Positions 1 to 7,304 of a stretch of 7,304 bases of DNA are shown here, in pieces. The first letter of the stretch is position 1; every line of letters begins with the position of its first letter. This DNA is from Hyphomonadaceae bacterium UBA1001 (GTDB lineage Bacteria > Pseudomonadota > Alphaproteobacteria > Caulobacterales > Aquidulcibacteraceae), in NCBI GenBank assembly GCA_002291875.1, contig DBAV01000174.1, positions 1 to 7,304 on the forward strand. The letters run 5' to 3'. The notes beneath the pieces are model-generated. The model made no database searches and was not told the DNA's origin. It worked only from the letters and a program-made list of their open reading frames with translations. A program made the position numbers and the translations under genes.

Positions 1-1656
<1,656 letters not shown>

Positions 1657-1704
1657 CCACAGCCTCCACCTTGACGCCGCCCGGTCCCCCGGTCACGCAA
1701 GGGC

Positions 1705-1712
1705 AAGGGGAG
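1705..1712 (+). promoter_or_regulatory. Ribosome binding site of the AbgT-family gene
   Basis: AAGGGGAG is a purine-rich Shine-Dalgarno sequence ending 8 bases before the ATG at 1721. It decides the start among several in-frame possibilities upstream. The 64-base gap after pbpC (1657-1720) holds a TTGACG at 1671-1676 but no convincing -10 hexamer at the right distance, so I cannot say whether the gene has its own promoter. Confidence 0.7.
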
Positions 1713-1720
1713 TATCCGCA

Positions 1721-3349
1721 ATGAGTGACGCAAGCCCTTCGCAGGCGACCGGGCCCAGCTCCCGGGAAAAGGGCTTTCTCGGCGCGGTCGAACGGCTGGG
1801 CAACATGCTGCCCGATCCGGTGATGATCTTTGTCTGGCTGATCGGGCTCTTGATGATCCTGTCGGCAATCGGCGCGGCGCTGGGCTGGCAGGCCTCGCTT
1901 CCCTTTGCCGGCAAGACCCCGACCAATTTTGCCGAACTGGAAGGCGGAATCCTGACCTTTCGCGCCACCAGCCTGTTCTCGGAAGAAAACATCACCCGCC
2001 TGATGACCGAGATGCCGCGCACGCTGACTGGCTTTGCGCCGCTGGGCCTGGTGCTGGTCGTGATCTTCGGGGCCGCGGTGGCCGAGCGGGCAGGGCTGTT
2101 CAGCGCCCTGATCCGCGCCAGCCTGCGCGATGTGCCGCGCCGCATCATGACCCCGGTGGTGATCGTGATCGGCATGGTGTCCCACCATGCGTCCGATGCT
2201 GCCTATGTGGTGTTCATCCCGCTGTGCGGCCTTCTGTATGCGGCGGTGGGGCGGCACCCGCTGGTGGGCATTGCGGCGGCCTTTGCGGCCGTTTCGGGCG
2301 GGTTCGCGGGCAACATCACCCCGGGCCAGCTGGACGTGCTGCTGTTCTCGTTCACGCAGGAGGCGGCGCGCATCATCGACCCGACCTGGACCATGAACCC
2401 GCTTGGCAACTGGTGGTTCATCCTGGCCATCGTGGTGGTCTTCACCCCCATCGCTTGGTTCATCACCGACGTGATCGTCGAGCCGCGCATGGGCAAATGG
2501 GGCGGCACCTCCGACACCGAACTGAAGGCCGAACTGGCCAAGTCGGACGTCACCGAGGCCGAGAAGCGCGGCCTGCGCATGGCGGGTATCGCCGCGCTGG
2601 CGGTGATCGCGGGCTTTGCGGCGCTGGCCCTGTGGCCCGGCTACACCCCGCTGATCGACGAGACACGCGAGGGCCCGTCCCAGCTCCAGCCCTTCTATAC
2701 CGCCCTGATCGCCGGGTTCTTCCTGCTGTTCCTGGCGTCCGGCATCGCCTTCGGGGCTGGCGCGGGCACAGTGAAGTCCGACCGCGACGCCATCGCCATG
2801 ATGATCGACGGCGTGAAGACGATGGCACCCTATATCGTCTTTGCCTTCTTCGCCGCGCATTTCGTGGCCATGTTCAACTGGTCGCGGCTGGGCCCGATCG
2901 CGGCCATCAATGGCGCGCAGTTCCTCGAGGCGATGGCCCTGCCGGCGCCGGCCCTGCTGGTCGGTGTGCTGGGCTTCTCGTCCATCCTGGACCTGTTCAT
3001 CGGATCGGCGTCGGCAAAGTGGGCCGCGCTGGCGCCGGTGGTGGTGCCGATGTTCATGCTGCTGGGGATCAGCCCCGAGATGACCACGGCGGCCTATCGG
3101 ATGGGCGACAGCTTCACCAACATCATGACCCCGCTGATGAGCTATTTCCCGCTGATCCTGGCATTCTGCCGACGTTGGGATTCCAGCATGGGGGTGGGCT
3201 CGCTGCTGGCGCTGATGCTGCCCTATGCGCTGGCCTTCATGGTGGCGGGCGTCATCATGACCGCCAGCTGGGTGGCGTTCGACTGGCCGCTGGGTCCGGG
3301 TGCGCAGGTGACCTATGTCCCGCCCGTGGACATCTCGGCCGCACCCTGA
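1721..3349 (+). CDS. abgT: AbgT family transporter (p-aminobenzoyl-glutamate transporter / antimetabolite exporter family)
   Basis: This is a 542-residue multi-pass inner-membrane protein, normal length for the AbgT family (about 490-540). E. coli AbgT imports p-aminobenzoyl-glutamate, while the structurally studied YdaH and MtrF were reported to export sulfonamides and related antimetabolites; the substrate here cannot be read from sequence. Hydrophobic segments lie near residues 32-56, 104-122, 142-178, 182-200, 229-250, 287-305, 324-345, 367-385, 408-428, 436-451, 466-483 and 493-520. A charged loop sits at about 255-288. The C-terminal family core is intact: GSASAKW (428-434), P452, R460 in AYRMGDS, D463 and P471, plus D205 in the GQLDVLL segment. 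The spacing W434-P452-R460-D463-P471 fits, from memory, the substrate-path residues described for MtrF. ATG 1721 is chosen because AAGGGGAG (1705-1712) lies 8 bases upstream and the protein then starts with a short cytoplasmic tail. The frame is open further upstream, but that part is arginine- and serine-rich and overlaps pbpC. No abgA/abgB hydrolase genes are adjacent. Confidence 0.93.
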   Translation: MSDASPSQATGPSSREKGFLGAVERLGNMLPDPVMIFVWLIGLLMILSAIGAALGWQASLPFAGKTPTNFAELEGGILTFRATSLFSEENITRLMTEMPRTLTGFAPLGLVLVVIFGAAVAERAGLFSALIRASLRDVPRRIMTPVVIVIGMVSHHASDAAYVVFIPLCGLLYAAVGRHPLVGIAAAFAAVSGGFAGNITPGQLDVLLFSFTQEAARIIDPTWTMNPLGNWWFILAIVVVFTPIAWFITDVIVEPRMGKWGGTSDTELKAELAKSDVTEAEKRGLRMAGIAALAVIAGFAALALWPGYTPLIDETREGPSQLQPFYTALIAGFFLLFLASGIAFGAGAGTVKSDRDAIAMMIDGVKTMAPYIVFAFFAAHFVAMFNWSRLGPIAAINGAQFLEAMALPAPALLVGVLGFSSILDLFIGSASAKWAALAPVVVPMFMLLGISPEMTTAAYRMGDSFTNIMTPLMSYFPLILAFCRRWDSSMGVGSLLALMLPYALAFMVAGVIMTASWVAFDWPLGPGAQVTYVPPVDISAAP

Positions 3350-3374
3350 GCGCCGGGCCCGTCCCCTGCGCGCG

Positions 3375-4205
3375 TCAGTGGGCCATGAACAGGCAAAAGG
3401 CGTCCGACGCGCCCAGGAAAGTGCGTGTCGCACCGCCAAAGATCCACTGCGCTGCCCGCGCATGGCCATAGGCGCCCGACACCAGCAGGCTGGCGTCTGT
3501 GCCGCGCACCGCCTCGACGATCTGGGCCGGGCCGCACTCGCGCGTCAGGGTCAGCACGCGCGTCTGGTGCCCCCGCGCCTCCAGCCACCCAGCCAGCGCC
3601 TCGGGCGACACCGCACCCGCGCGATCGCCAGAACCCGGTGCATGCACGATGTCGATCCCCGCGAACAGCGCCAGCAGCGGCCGCGCGGCGCGCACCGCAC
3701 GCCCCGCTTCGGGTCCGCCATCCCAGGCGATCGCGGCCCGCCCGCCGGCGGCCGGAATGCGCCCCCCGGCCAGCAGGACCGGCGTGCGTCCGCGCATCAA
3801 TATGGTCTCGAAGGCATTGGACAGCCCCGCGCCGCCGCGTGCCGACACCGCGTCCAGCACCACCGCGTCGACCAGGGGCAGGCGCGGGGGGATGGTGTAT
3901 TCGGGCGCCCCGACCACGGTGTCCAGTTCGGCCACAAGGCCGGCCTCGGCCATGCGTCGCATCGCAACCTCGCGCGCTGTGCGGGTCCAGTCGGCGGTGG
4001 CGCGAGCCGCGGTTTCCAGGGCCAGCGGCGCCAGCCCCATGGTGCCGTCCACGCTCCAGGCGAACGCCACCGCCGGGTCCGGAGCCCCCAGCACCATCGC
4101 CGCCTGTGCCCCGCCGCGCGCCGCCCAGGCGGTGGCCGCGATGGTCGCGGTGTCTTCGCTGCCGCCTGACAGCAGGCCCAACACCGAAAATCCGTTCTCG
4201 ATCAT
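3375..4205 (-). CDS. Tandem universal stress protein (two UspA-like domains)
   Basis: This is a 276-residue soluble protein, the size of a tandem UspA protein (two domains of ~140). The C-terminal half (about 155-276) is a recognisable Usp domain: GRAAIAWDGGPEAGRAVRAA opens the first strand and helix, and SGAYGHARAAQWIFGGATRTFL forms the nucleotide-binding loop. In that loop G244, G247 and G257 fit the G-x2-G-x9-G pattern, but the next residue is G258 where ATP-binding members carry S or T. The N-terminal half (1-150) has the overall alternation and a VDAVVLDAV..NAFETILMRGRTPVLLAG ending but no glycine loop, as in other alphaproteobacterial tandem Usps. These proteins act in the cytoplasm in stress endurance; the partner is not visible here. 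ATG at 4205 is preferred over the longer frame (start 4271) because AGGAGG lies 5 bases before it and the 22 extra residues are low-complexity. The gene converges on the transporter with 25 bases between stops. Confidence 0.9.
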   Translation of the reverse strand: MIENGFSVLGLLSGGSEDTATIAATAWAARGGAQAAMVLGAPDPAVAFAWSVDGTMGLAPLALETAARATADWTRTAREVAMRRMAEAGLVAELDTVVGAPEYTIPPRLPLVDAVVLDAVSARGGAGLSNAFETILMRGRTPVLLAGGRIPAAGGRAAIAWDGGPEAGRAVRAARPLLALFAGIDIVHAPGSGDRAGAVSPEALAGWLEARGHQTRVLTLTRECGPAQIVEAVRGTDASLLVSGAYGHARAAQWIFGGATRTFLGASDAFCLFMAH

Positions 4206-4210
4206 GGCTG

Positions 4211-4216
4211 CCTCCT
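4211..4216 (-). promoter_or_regulatory. Ribosome binding site of the universal stress protein gene
   Basis: On the minus strand this reads AGGAGG, a full Shine-Dalgarno core, with 5 bases before the ATG whose first base is 4205. It is the best ribosome binding site in the window and fixes the start of the gene. Confidence 0.85.
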
Positions 4217-4217
4217 G

Positions 4218-4234
4218 TCCGGACCCGGGCCGGA
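4218..4234. repeat. 17-base imperfect palindrome in the leader of the universal stress protein gene
   Basis: TCCGGACCCGGGCCGGA pairs end to end, with a single mismatch (A4223/G4229) around a central C. It sits just upstream (minus-strand sense) of the AGGAGG ribosome binding site, so it could be a protein-binding site or a 5'-leader hairpin. GC-rich DNA produces such palindromes by chance, so function is unproven. Confidence 0.3.
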
Positions 4235-4260
4235 ACCTGCACCCCCGCGGCGCTGGCGCA

Positions 4261-4288
4261 TCGACGCGCACCGCCGCGCGCCCTAAAT
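4261..4288 (+). promoter_or_regulatory. Possible sigma-70 type promoter for the HD hydrolase / phosphatase / NrtR-like operon
   Basis: TCGACG at 4261-4266 (4 of 6 to TTGACA) is followed after 16 bases by CTAAAT at 4283-4288, the only AT-rich hexamer in the divergent region. Transcription would then start near 4295, giving a leader of only about 11 bases before the ATG at 4307. That would fit the absence of a Shine-Dalgarno sequence in front of this gene. The call rests on pattern alone. Confidence 0.3.
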
Positions 4289-4308
4289 GACGGGCGTGCG
4301 CCCATCAT
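4287..4308. promoter_or_regulatory. 22-base dyad covering the -10 edge and start codon of the HD hydrolase gene (operator candidate)
   Basis: The left half is ATGACGGGCGT and the right half GCGCCCATCAT. Nine of eleven positions pair: ATGA with TCAT and GGGCG with CGCCC; the mismatches are C4291/A4304 and the central T/G pair. The dyad ends on the first two bases of the ATG at 4307. It could be an operator, for example for the NrtR-like protein encoded at the end of the same operon, or an RNA hairpin that buries the start codon. Symmetry is seen directly; binding is inference. Confidence 0.35.
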
Positions 4309-4999
4309 GACACGACACCGCAATACCACGAATGCCAGGGGGGCTTCACCTGCCCCCGCGCGGACGCGCCCGGCGGGCGACGCCACGCCGCGTGCCTGGC
4401 AGCGCATGCTGTCGGGGCGCCGCCTGGATCTGATCGATCCTTCGCCGCTGGACATCGAGATCACCGACATTGCCCATGGGCTGGCCCGGGTTGCGCGCTG
4501 GAACGGCCAGACCCGCGGCGAGCATGCCTTTTCGGTGGCCCAGCATTCGGTGCTGGTCGAAGAGGTCTGCGCCTGGCTCGAGCCGGGGCTGGGGCCGGCC
4601 GAACGCCTGACGGCGCTGCTGCACGACGCGCCCGAATTCGTCATCGGCGACATGATCAGCCCCTTCAAGAACGCGCTGGGCCTGGATTACCGCCGCTTCG
4701 AGGAACGGCTCGAGGCGGCGATCCACATGCGCTTCGGCCTGCCCGCCCGGGTGCCGGCCAGCCTCAAGCGGCTGATCAAGCAGGCCGACCGAACCGTGGC
4801 CTGGTTCGAGGCGACCGAACTGGCCGGCTTCACGCACGCCGAATCCGACGCCTTCTTTGCCCCGCCGCCGCGCGGGCTGGCGATCGACGTCCGCCCCCAG
4901 CCTGCCGCCGAGGCGCAGCACCATTTCCTGGCCCGTTTCGACCGCCTGATGCCCGACGGCGATGGCGCCCGCGACGGCCGCAACCGAGGGCCGCCATGA
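4307..4999 (+). CDS. HD-domain phosphohydrolase, YfbR-like
   Basis: This 230-residue cytoplasmic protein belongs to the HD superfamily of metal-dependent phosphohydrolases. E. coli YfbR, the nearest characterised relative I recognise, is a 5'-deoxynucleotidase acting on dNMPs. Key residues are in order: H80 in FSVAQHS, H106-D107 in ALLHDAPE, E110, D115 in IGDMISPFK, and D161 in KQADRTVAWFE as probable last metal ligand. The HDAPEFVIGDMISPFKN segment parallels YfbR's HDASEVLTGDLPTPVKY. Substrate specificity is not proven by these residues. ATG 4307 gives a ~28-residue low-complexity tail before RAWQRMLSGRRLDL, which looks like the true conserved beginning. The next in-frame ATG (4406) would cut into that block, so 4307 is kept although no Shine-Dalgarno precedes it. 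It is the first gene of a three-gene operon, and its TGA overlaps the next ATG in an ATGA arrangement. Confidence 0.87.
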   Translation: MTRHRNTTNARGASPAPARTRPAGDATPRAWQRMLSGRRLDLIDPSPLDIEITDIAHGLARVARWNGQTRGEHAFSVAQHSVLVEEVCAWLEPGLGPAERLTALLHDAPEFVIGDMISPFKNALGLDYRRFEERLEAAIHMRFGLPARVPASLKRLIKQADRTVAWFEATELAGFTHAESDAFFAPPPRGLAIDVRPQPAAEAQHHFLARFDRLMPDGDGARDGRNRGPP

Positions 5000-5520
5000 G
5001 GATCCACGTTTCCCCGCTGTCGCAGTTCCGCGCAATGGTCGACACCCATGCGCCCGCGCGCATCATCTCGCTGCTCGATCCGACCGAGCACTGGCCCTCG
5101 CACGAGGCCTATGACACCGCCCTGCACCTGCGGGTCGGCGTGCACGATGTCACCTTCGACTCCGACGAAATCGAAACCCCCAAGCCGCGCCACATCGACT
5201 CGATCCTGCGTTTTCTCGAGCCCTGGAACGCCGACGACCCGCTCTACGTGCATTGCTGGGCAGGCATTTCACGCTCGTCCGCCACTGCTTTCATTGCCGC
5301 CTGTCTGGCCAATCCCGGCGTCGACGAGGCGCTGATCGCGCGTGAGCTGCGGGAGGCCTCGCACCGTGCCGTCCCCAATGAGCGCCTGGTCGCGCTGGCG
5401 GACGAGGCGCTGTCGCGAGGGGGACGCATGTCGGCCGCGATCCGGGCCATCCACATCCCCCACATCTATGTCGAGGGCAGCGAGAACGTGCCGTTCAGCC
5501 TGCGCTCGCGCTTCGCCTGA
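4996..5520 (+). CDS. Protein tyrosine / dual-specificity phosphatase family protein
   Basis: This 174-residue soluble protein has the Cys-X5-Arg signature HCWAGISRSSATA: C87 is the phosphocysteine nucleophile, R93 binds the phosphate, and a Ser follows the Arg as usual in the family. A general-acid Asp is expected about 30-35 residues earlier; D51, D55 and D57 in VGVHDVTFDSDEIE are candidates. The N-terminal half (RIHVSPLSQFRAMVDTHAPARIISLLDP) fits the short bacterial phosphatases of alphaproteobacteria. It may act on phosphotyrosine proteins or on small phosphorylated molecules, and the sequence does not decide. The ATG at 4996 overlaps the HD hydrolase stop by ATGA, which indicates translational coupling. 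The NrtR-like gene begins 13 bases after its stop. No kinase is nearby. The conserved C-terminal tail (residues ~145-174, IRAIHIPHIYVEGSENVPFSL) lies outside the catalytic motif. Confidence 0.9.
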   Translation: MRIHVSPLSQFRAMVDTHAPARIISLLDPTEHWPSHEAYDTALHLRVGVHDVTFDSDEIETPKPRHIDSILRFLEPWNADDPLYVHCWAGISRSSATAFIAACLANPGVDEALIARELREASHRAVPNERLVALADEALSRGGRMSAAIRAIHIPHIYVEGSENVPFSLRSRFA

Positions 5521-5533
5521 GGGCTGGGGCGTC

Positions 5534-6463
5534 GTGCAGGTCGAGGTTCGGCTTTCGGCGGTGGTGGTGGCGGCCGGTGTCGACGGCCCGCGTGTCCTGG
5601 TGATCGAGGACGGGCAGGGGCCTGCCGCCCTGCCGGCCGGTCCGCTCGACCCGGTGCGCGACCGCACGCTCGAGATCGCGCTGCGCGGTTTTGTGCGCGC
5701 ACAGGCGGGCCTGGACCTGGCCTATGTCGAACAGCTCTATACCTTTGGCGATCTGGGGCGCGAGACACCGCGCGCGGAACTGGCGGCGGGCGGGGGGCGC
5801 GTGCTGTCGATCGGCCATCTGGCGCTGGCGCGTCAGGCGGCCCAGCCTGTCGGCGCCGAGGCGCGCTGGGCGTCCTGGTACGAGTTCTTCGGATGGGAGG
5901 ACCGGCGCGCGGGCGGTGACGTGCCGGCGTCCGGGTTGGCGGCGTTGCAGGACTGGAGCGGGCGTGACCCCACGCGCGCGGGCCGAGTGCGTGCTGCCTT
6001 CGGGCTGGCGCCCGACCGCTGGAACGAGGAGCGCGTGCTCGAGCGCTATGAACTGCTCCACGAGGCCGGCCTGGTCGAGGAGGCCCGCCGCGACGGCCGT
6101 CAGGCAAAGGGGGCGACCGCCGCCTTTGCGGGCGCGGCCATGCGCTCTGACCATCGGCGCATCCTGGCCACCGCGATCGGGCGACTGCGAGGCAAGCTGA
6201 AATATCGCCCGGTGGTCTTCGAGCTGATGCCCCCGTCCTTCACCCTTCTGGACCTTCAGCGCGTGGTCGAGGGCATTTCGGGGCTGGACCTGCACAAGCA
6301 GAACTTTCGCCGTGTGGTCGAGGCGGGTGGGCTGGTGCAGCCGACCGGCGAGATGGCGGACGAAACCCGCGGCCGGCCGGCGCGGCTGTTCCGGCGGGCC
6401 GAGGGGCTTGAGACCTCCGGGCCGGTGGGGGGGCTGGCCGTCCCCCGCGCCCGTCCGATCTGA
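5534..6463 (+). CDS. NrtR-like regulator: degenerate Nudix domain plus C-terminal winged helix ('NAD regulator')
   Basis: This 309-residue protein has two parts. Residues ~3-105 look like a Nudix fold (VRLSAVVVAAGVDGPRVLVIEDG..ALPAGPLDP), but where a Nudix box carries REXXEEXG this protein has RGFVRAQAG (51-59), so the metal-binding glutamates are gone. Residues ~207-290 match the NrtR winged helix: HRRILATAIGRLRGKLKYRPVVFELMPPSFTLLDLQRVVEGISG, then LHKQNFRRVVEAGGLV. Known NrtR proteins repress NAD-biosynthesis genes and release DNA on binding ADP-ribose-type ligands. A regulator of NAD metabolism is therefore likely, though no nad gene lies in the window. It is longer than typical NrtR (about 230) because of a 100-residue middle region. 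GTG 5534 is the start giving a family-like N-terminus; GAGGG (5519-5523) lies 10 bases upstream, and the next in-frame ATG is deep inside the protein. It is the last gene of the operon, 13 bases after the phosphatase. Confidence 0.85.
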   Translation: MQVEVRLSAVVVAAGVDGPRVLVIEDGQGPAALPAGPLDPVRDRTLEIALRGFVRAQAGLDLAYVEQLYTFGDLGRETPRAELAAGGGRVLSIGHLALARQAAQPVGAEARWASWYEFFGWEDRRAGGDVPASGLAALQDWSGRDPTRAGRVRAAFGLAPDRWNEERVLERYELLHEAGLVEEARRDGRQAKGATAAFAGAAMRSDHRRILATAIGRLRGKLKYRPVVFELMPPSFTLLDLQRVVEGISGLDLHKQNFRRVVEAGGLVQPTGEMADETRGRPARLFRRAEGLETSGPVGGLAVPRARPI

Positions 6464-6474
6464 CCCCCCGGAGC

Positions 6475-6492
6475 GCGGGCTTCCAGGCCCGC
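6475..6492. terminator. GC hairpin in the convergent gap, possible bidirectional terminator
   Basis: GCGGGC (6475-6480) and GCCCGC (6487-6492) form a perfect 6-bp stem with the six-base loop TTCCAG, 12 bases after the NrtR-like stop and 38 bases before the end of the convergent DUF4139 gene. No T-run follows on either strand, so a classical intrinsic terminator is not shown. Position between two converging stops is the main argument. Confidence 0.4.
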
Positions 6493-6510
6493 AACGGTTC
6501 GAAAATAGCG

Positions 6511-6530
6511 GGCCCGTAGGCCTGAGGGCC
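6511..6530. terminator. Second, weaker GC inverted repeat in the convergent gap
   Basis: GGCCC (6511-6515) and GGGCC (6526-6530) can pair across ten bases. It lies 5 bases beyond the stop of the DUF4139 gene on the minus strand, where a terminator for that gene would be expected. The stem is short and lacks a T-run; this is a weak call. Confidence 0.25.
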
Positions 6531-6534
6531 GGGT

Positions 6535-7304
6535 TCAGGACCGGGGGCGCTGCCAGGGCCGCGGCGGCGGAGCGCGCTCGCCGTCCCAGGCCAGTTCATA
6601 GCGCAGCACGGTGCGGCCATTGGCGGCCACCGGCACGGTCCAGGTCGGCAGGCCATTGCGCTGGACATGGGCCACGCCGCGGTCGGTGATGGCGGGGTTC
6701 TCGCCGGGCATGACCTGGCGCACCTCCACCGTGACCGGCTGGGCCAGGGCGTTCACCAGCTCGTGCTCGATGATGGCGGTCACGCGCTCGCGGTCGGGGC
6801 GCTGGCGGCCGAGCGGGCGGCGCTGGACCGAGACGGTCCTCATGCGTGTCGTCACCGCCGCGCTGGTGCCGACCTGAAGCCGCCAGTCGCTGTCCACGGC
6901 CACATCGCGGGTCGAGGCCTCGCCCGCAAAGAGCGCGCCCACGGGCGTCGCCTGCATGATGCGCACCGTGCCGCGCGGAAGCGGCTCGCCCAGCCCCGCC
7001 TCAGCATCGTTGCGGGCGCGCAGCTCGATGTAGGCCCCGATCGGGCGCACGGGCTCGCGCCCCAGATTGGGGAACACGGTAAAGGTGTGCAGCCGGTCGA
7101 ACCGCACCGAGGGCAGCATGACAAAGGCGACCTGCTTGGTCTGGCGCGCCGCCACCGAGGTCCGCGAGGGCACGACATAGAGCTGGTAATCGCCCAGCGC
7201 CTCGCGCTCGGCCTTGGCGGCGGTGACCGCGATGTCGGCCATCTCGCGCGCCATCATGGCCGGCGGGGCGGCGACAGGCATGGGCGGCGGTGGCGGCGGT
7301 GGCG
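6535..7304 (-). CDS. DUF4139 domain-containing protein, C-terminal part (5' end outside window)
   Basis: The frame is open through the right edge of the window, so the gene starts beyond it; the ATG at 7281 is internal, preceded in frame by seven proline codons. The 255 visible residues show the DUF4139 pattern: ALGDYQLYVVPSRTSVAARQTKQVAFVMLPSVRFDRLHTF opens the domain, followed by alternating beta-rich segments to the C-terminal NGRTVLRYELAWDG. Full-length members usually carry an N-terminal DUF4140 domain and a coiled coil before this part and are mostly predicted to be exported; neither can be seen here. Function of the family is unknown. The last 15 or so residues (ERAPPPRPWQRPRS) are a basic, proline-rich tail. 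The gene converges on the NrtR-like gene with 71 bases between stops. Confidence 0.85.
   Translation of the reverse strand, partial: PPPPPPPMPVAAPPAMMAREMADIAVTAAKAEREALGDYQLYVVPSRTSVAARQTKQVAFVMLPSVRFDRLHTFTVFPNLGREPVRPIGAYIELRARNDAEAGLGEPLPRGTVRIMQATPVGALFAGEASTRDVAVDSDWRLQVGTSAAVTTRMRTVSVQRRPLGRQRPDRERVTAIIEHELVNALAQPVTVEVRQVMPGENPAITDRGVAHVQRNGLPTWTVPVAANGRTVLRYELAWDGERAPPPRPWQRPRS
7282..7304. repeat. GGCGGCGGT-type tandem repeat encoding a polyproline linker
   Basis: About two and a half units of a 9-base GGCGGCGGT repeat reach the window edge. On the minus strand they read as CCN codons giving seven consecutive prolines before MPVAAPPAMM in the DUF4139 protein. Low-complexity linkers between domains are common; the repeat may continue past the window. 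Confidence 0.6.

Noticed and set aside
1671..1699. TTGACG as a -35 box for the transporter gene
   Set aside because: The hexamer 17 bases further on is CACGCA, a very poor -10; no reliable promoter can be called.
3350..3374. GC palindrome CGGGCCCG in the transporter / stress protein convergent gap as a terminator
   Set aside because: The palindrome has no loop and no T-run, and such 8-base palindromes are frequent at this base composition.
2224..3471. 415-codon plus-strand frame inside the transporter gene
   Set aside because: Glycine-, arginine- and histidine-rich out-of-frame translation of a clear AbgT gene; no motif and no ribosome binding site.
3425..4306. Upstream extension of the HD hydrolase frame by 294 codons
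   Set aside because: It runs antisense through the universal stress protein gene and is R/P/A-rich without motifs. The conserved protein begins near RAWQRMLSGRR, so the ATG at 4307 is sufficient.

Overview
The window is a GC-rich stretch, about 79% G+C in the first 240 bases, and every gene uses GC-rich codons. It most resembles an alphaproteobacterium, probably Rhodobacterales-like. The pointers are the tandem universal stress protein, the HD hydrolase / tyrosine phosphatase / NrtR-like 'NAD regulator' operon, and the style of the penicillin-binding protein 1C (PBP1C). The taxonomic call is inference from protein style, not a database match. Coding density is very high: no stretch over about 100 bases lacks a gene.

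Left part (1-1656, +): one uninterrupted reading frame that is chimeric in content. The first ~80 codons are the Walker A region of a NatA-like ABC ATPase. At about nt 230-258, inside a GC-alternating tract, the frame changes without a stop into the C-terminal two thirds of PBP1C: transpeptidase domain with all catalytic motifs, then the BiPBP_C domain. The rest of the ATPase and the whole PBP1C glycosyltransferase domain are missing. This is either a deletion/recombination joint or an assembly chimera. Next (1721-3349, +) comes an intact AbgT-family membrane transporter with a good ribosome binding site.

Middle (3375-4205, -): a tandem universal stress protein convergent with the transporter and divergent from the next operon. 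The 101-base divergent region (4206-4306) carries a possible promoter for the rightward operon and a dyad that runs into the start codon of its first gene.

Right-centre (4307-6463, +): a compact three-gene operon. It encodes a YfbR-like HD phosphohydrolase, a Cys-X5-Arg protein tyrosine/dual-specificity phosphatase joined to it by an ATGA overlap, and 13 bases later a Nudix-fold / winged-helix protein of the NrtR type. That protein's Nudix box has lost its catalytic glutamates. The likely theme is nucleotide/phosphate turnover with an NAD- or ADP-ribose-responsive regulator; this is inferred from families and context.

Right edge (6535-7304, -): the C-terminal part of a DUF4139 protein, running off the window through a polyproline linker. 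It converges on the NrtR-like gene across a 71-base gap with two GC-rich inverted repeats that may terminate transcription. I found no tRNA, rRNA, CRISPR array, insertion sequence or riboswitch. The least ordinary items are the ABC/PBP1C joint, the dyad over the 4307 start codon, and the operon with a catalytically degenerate Nudix sensor.
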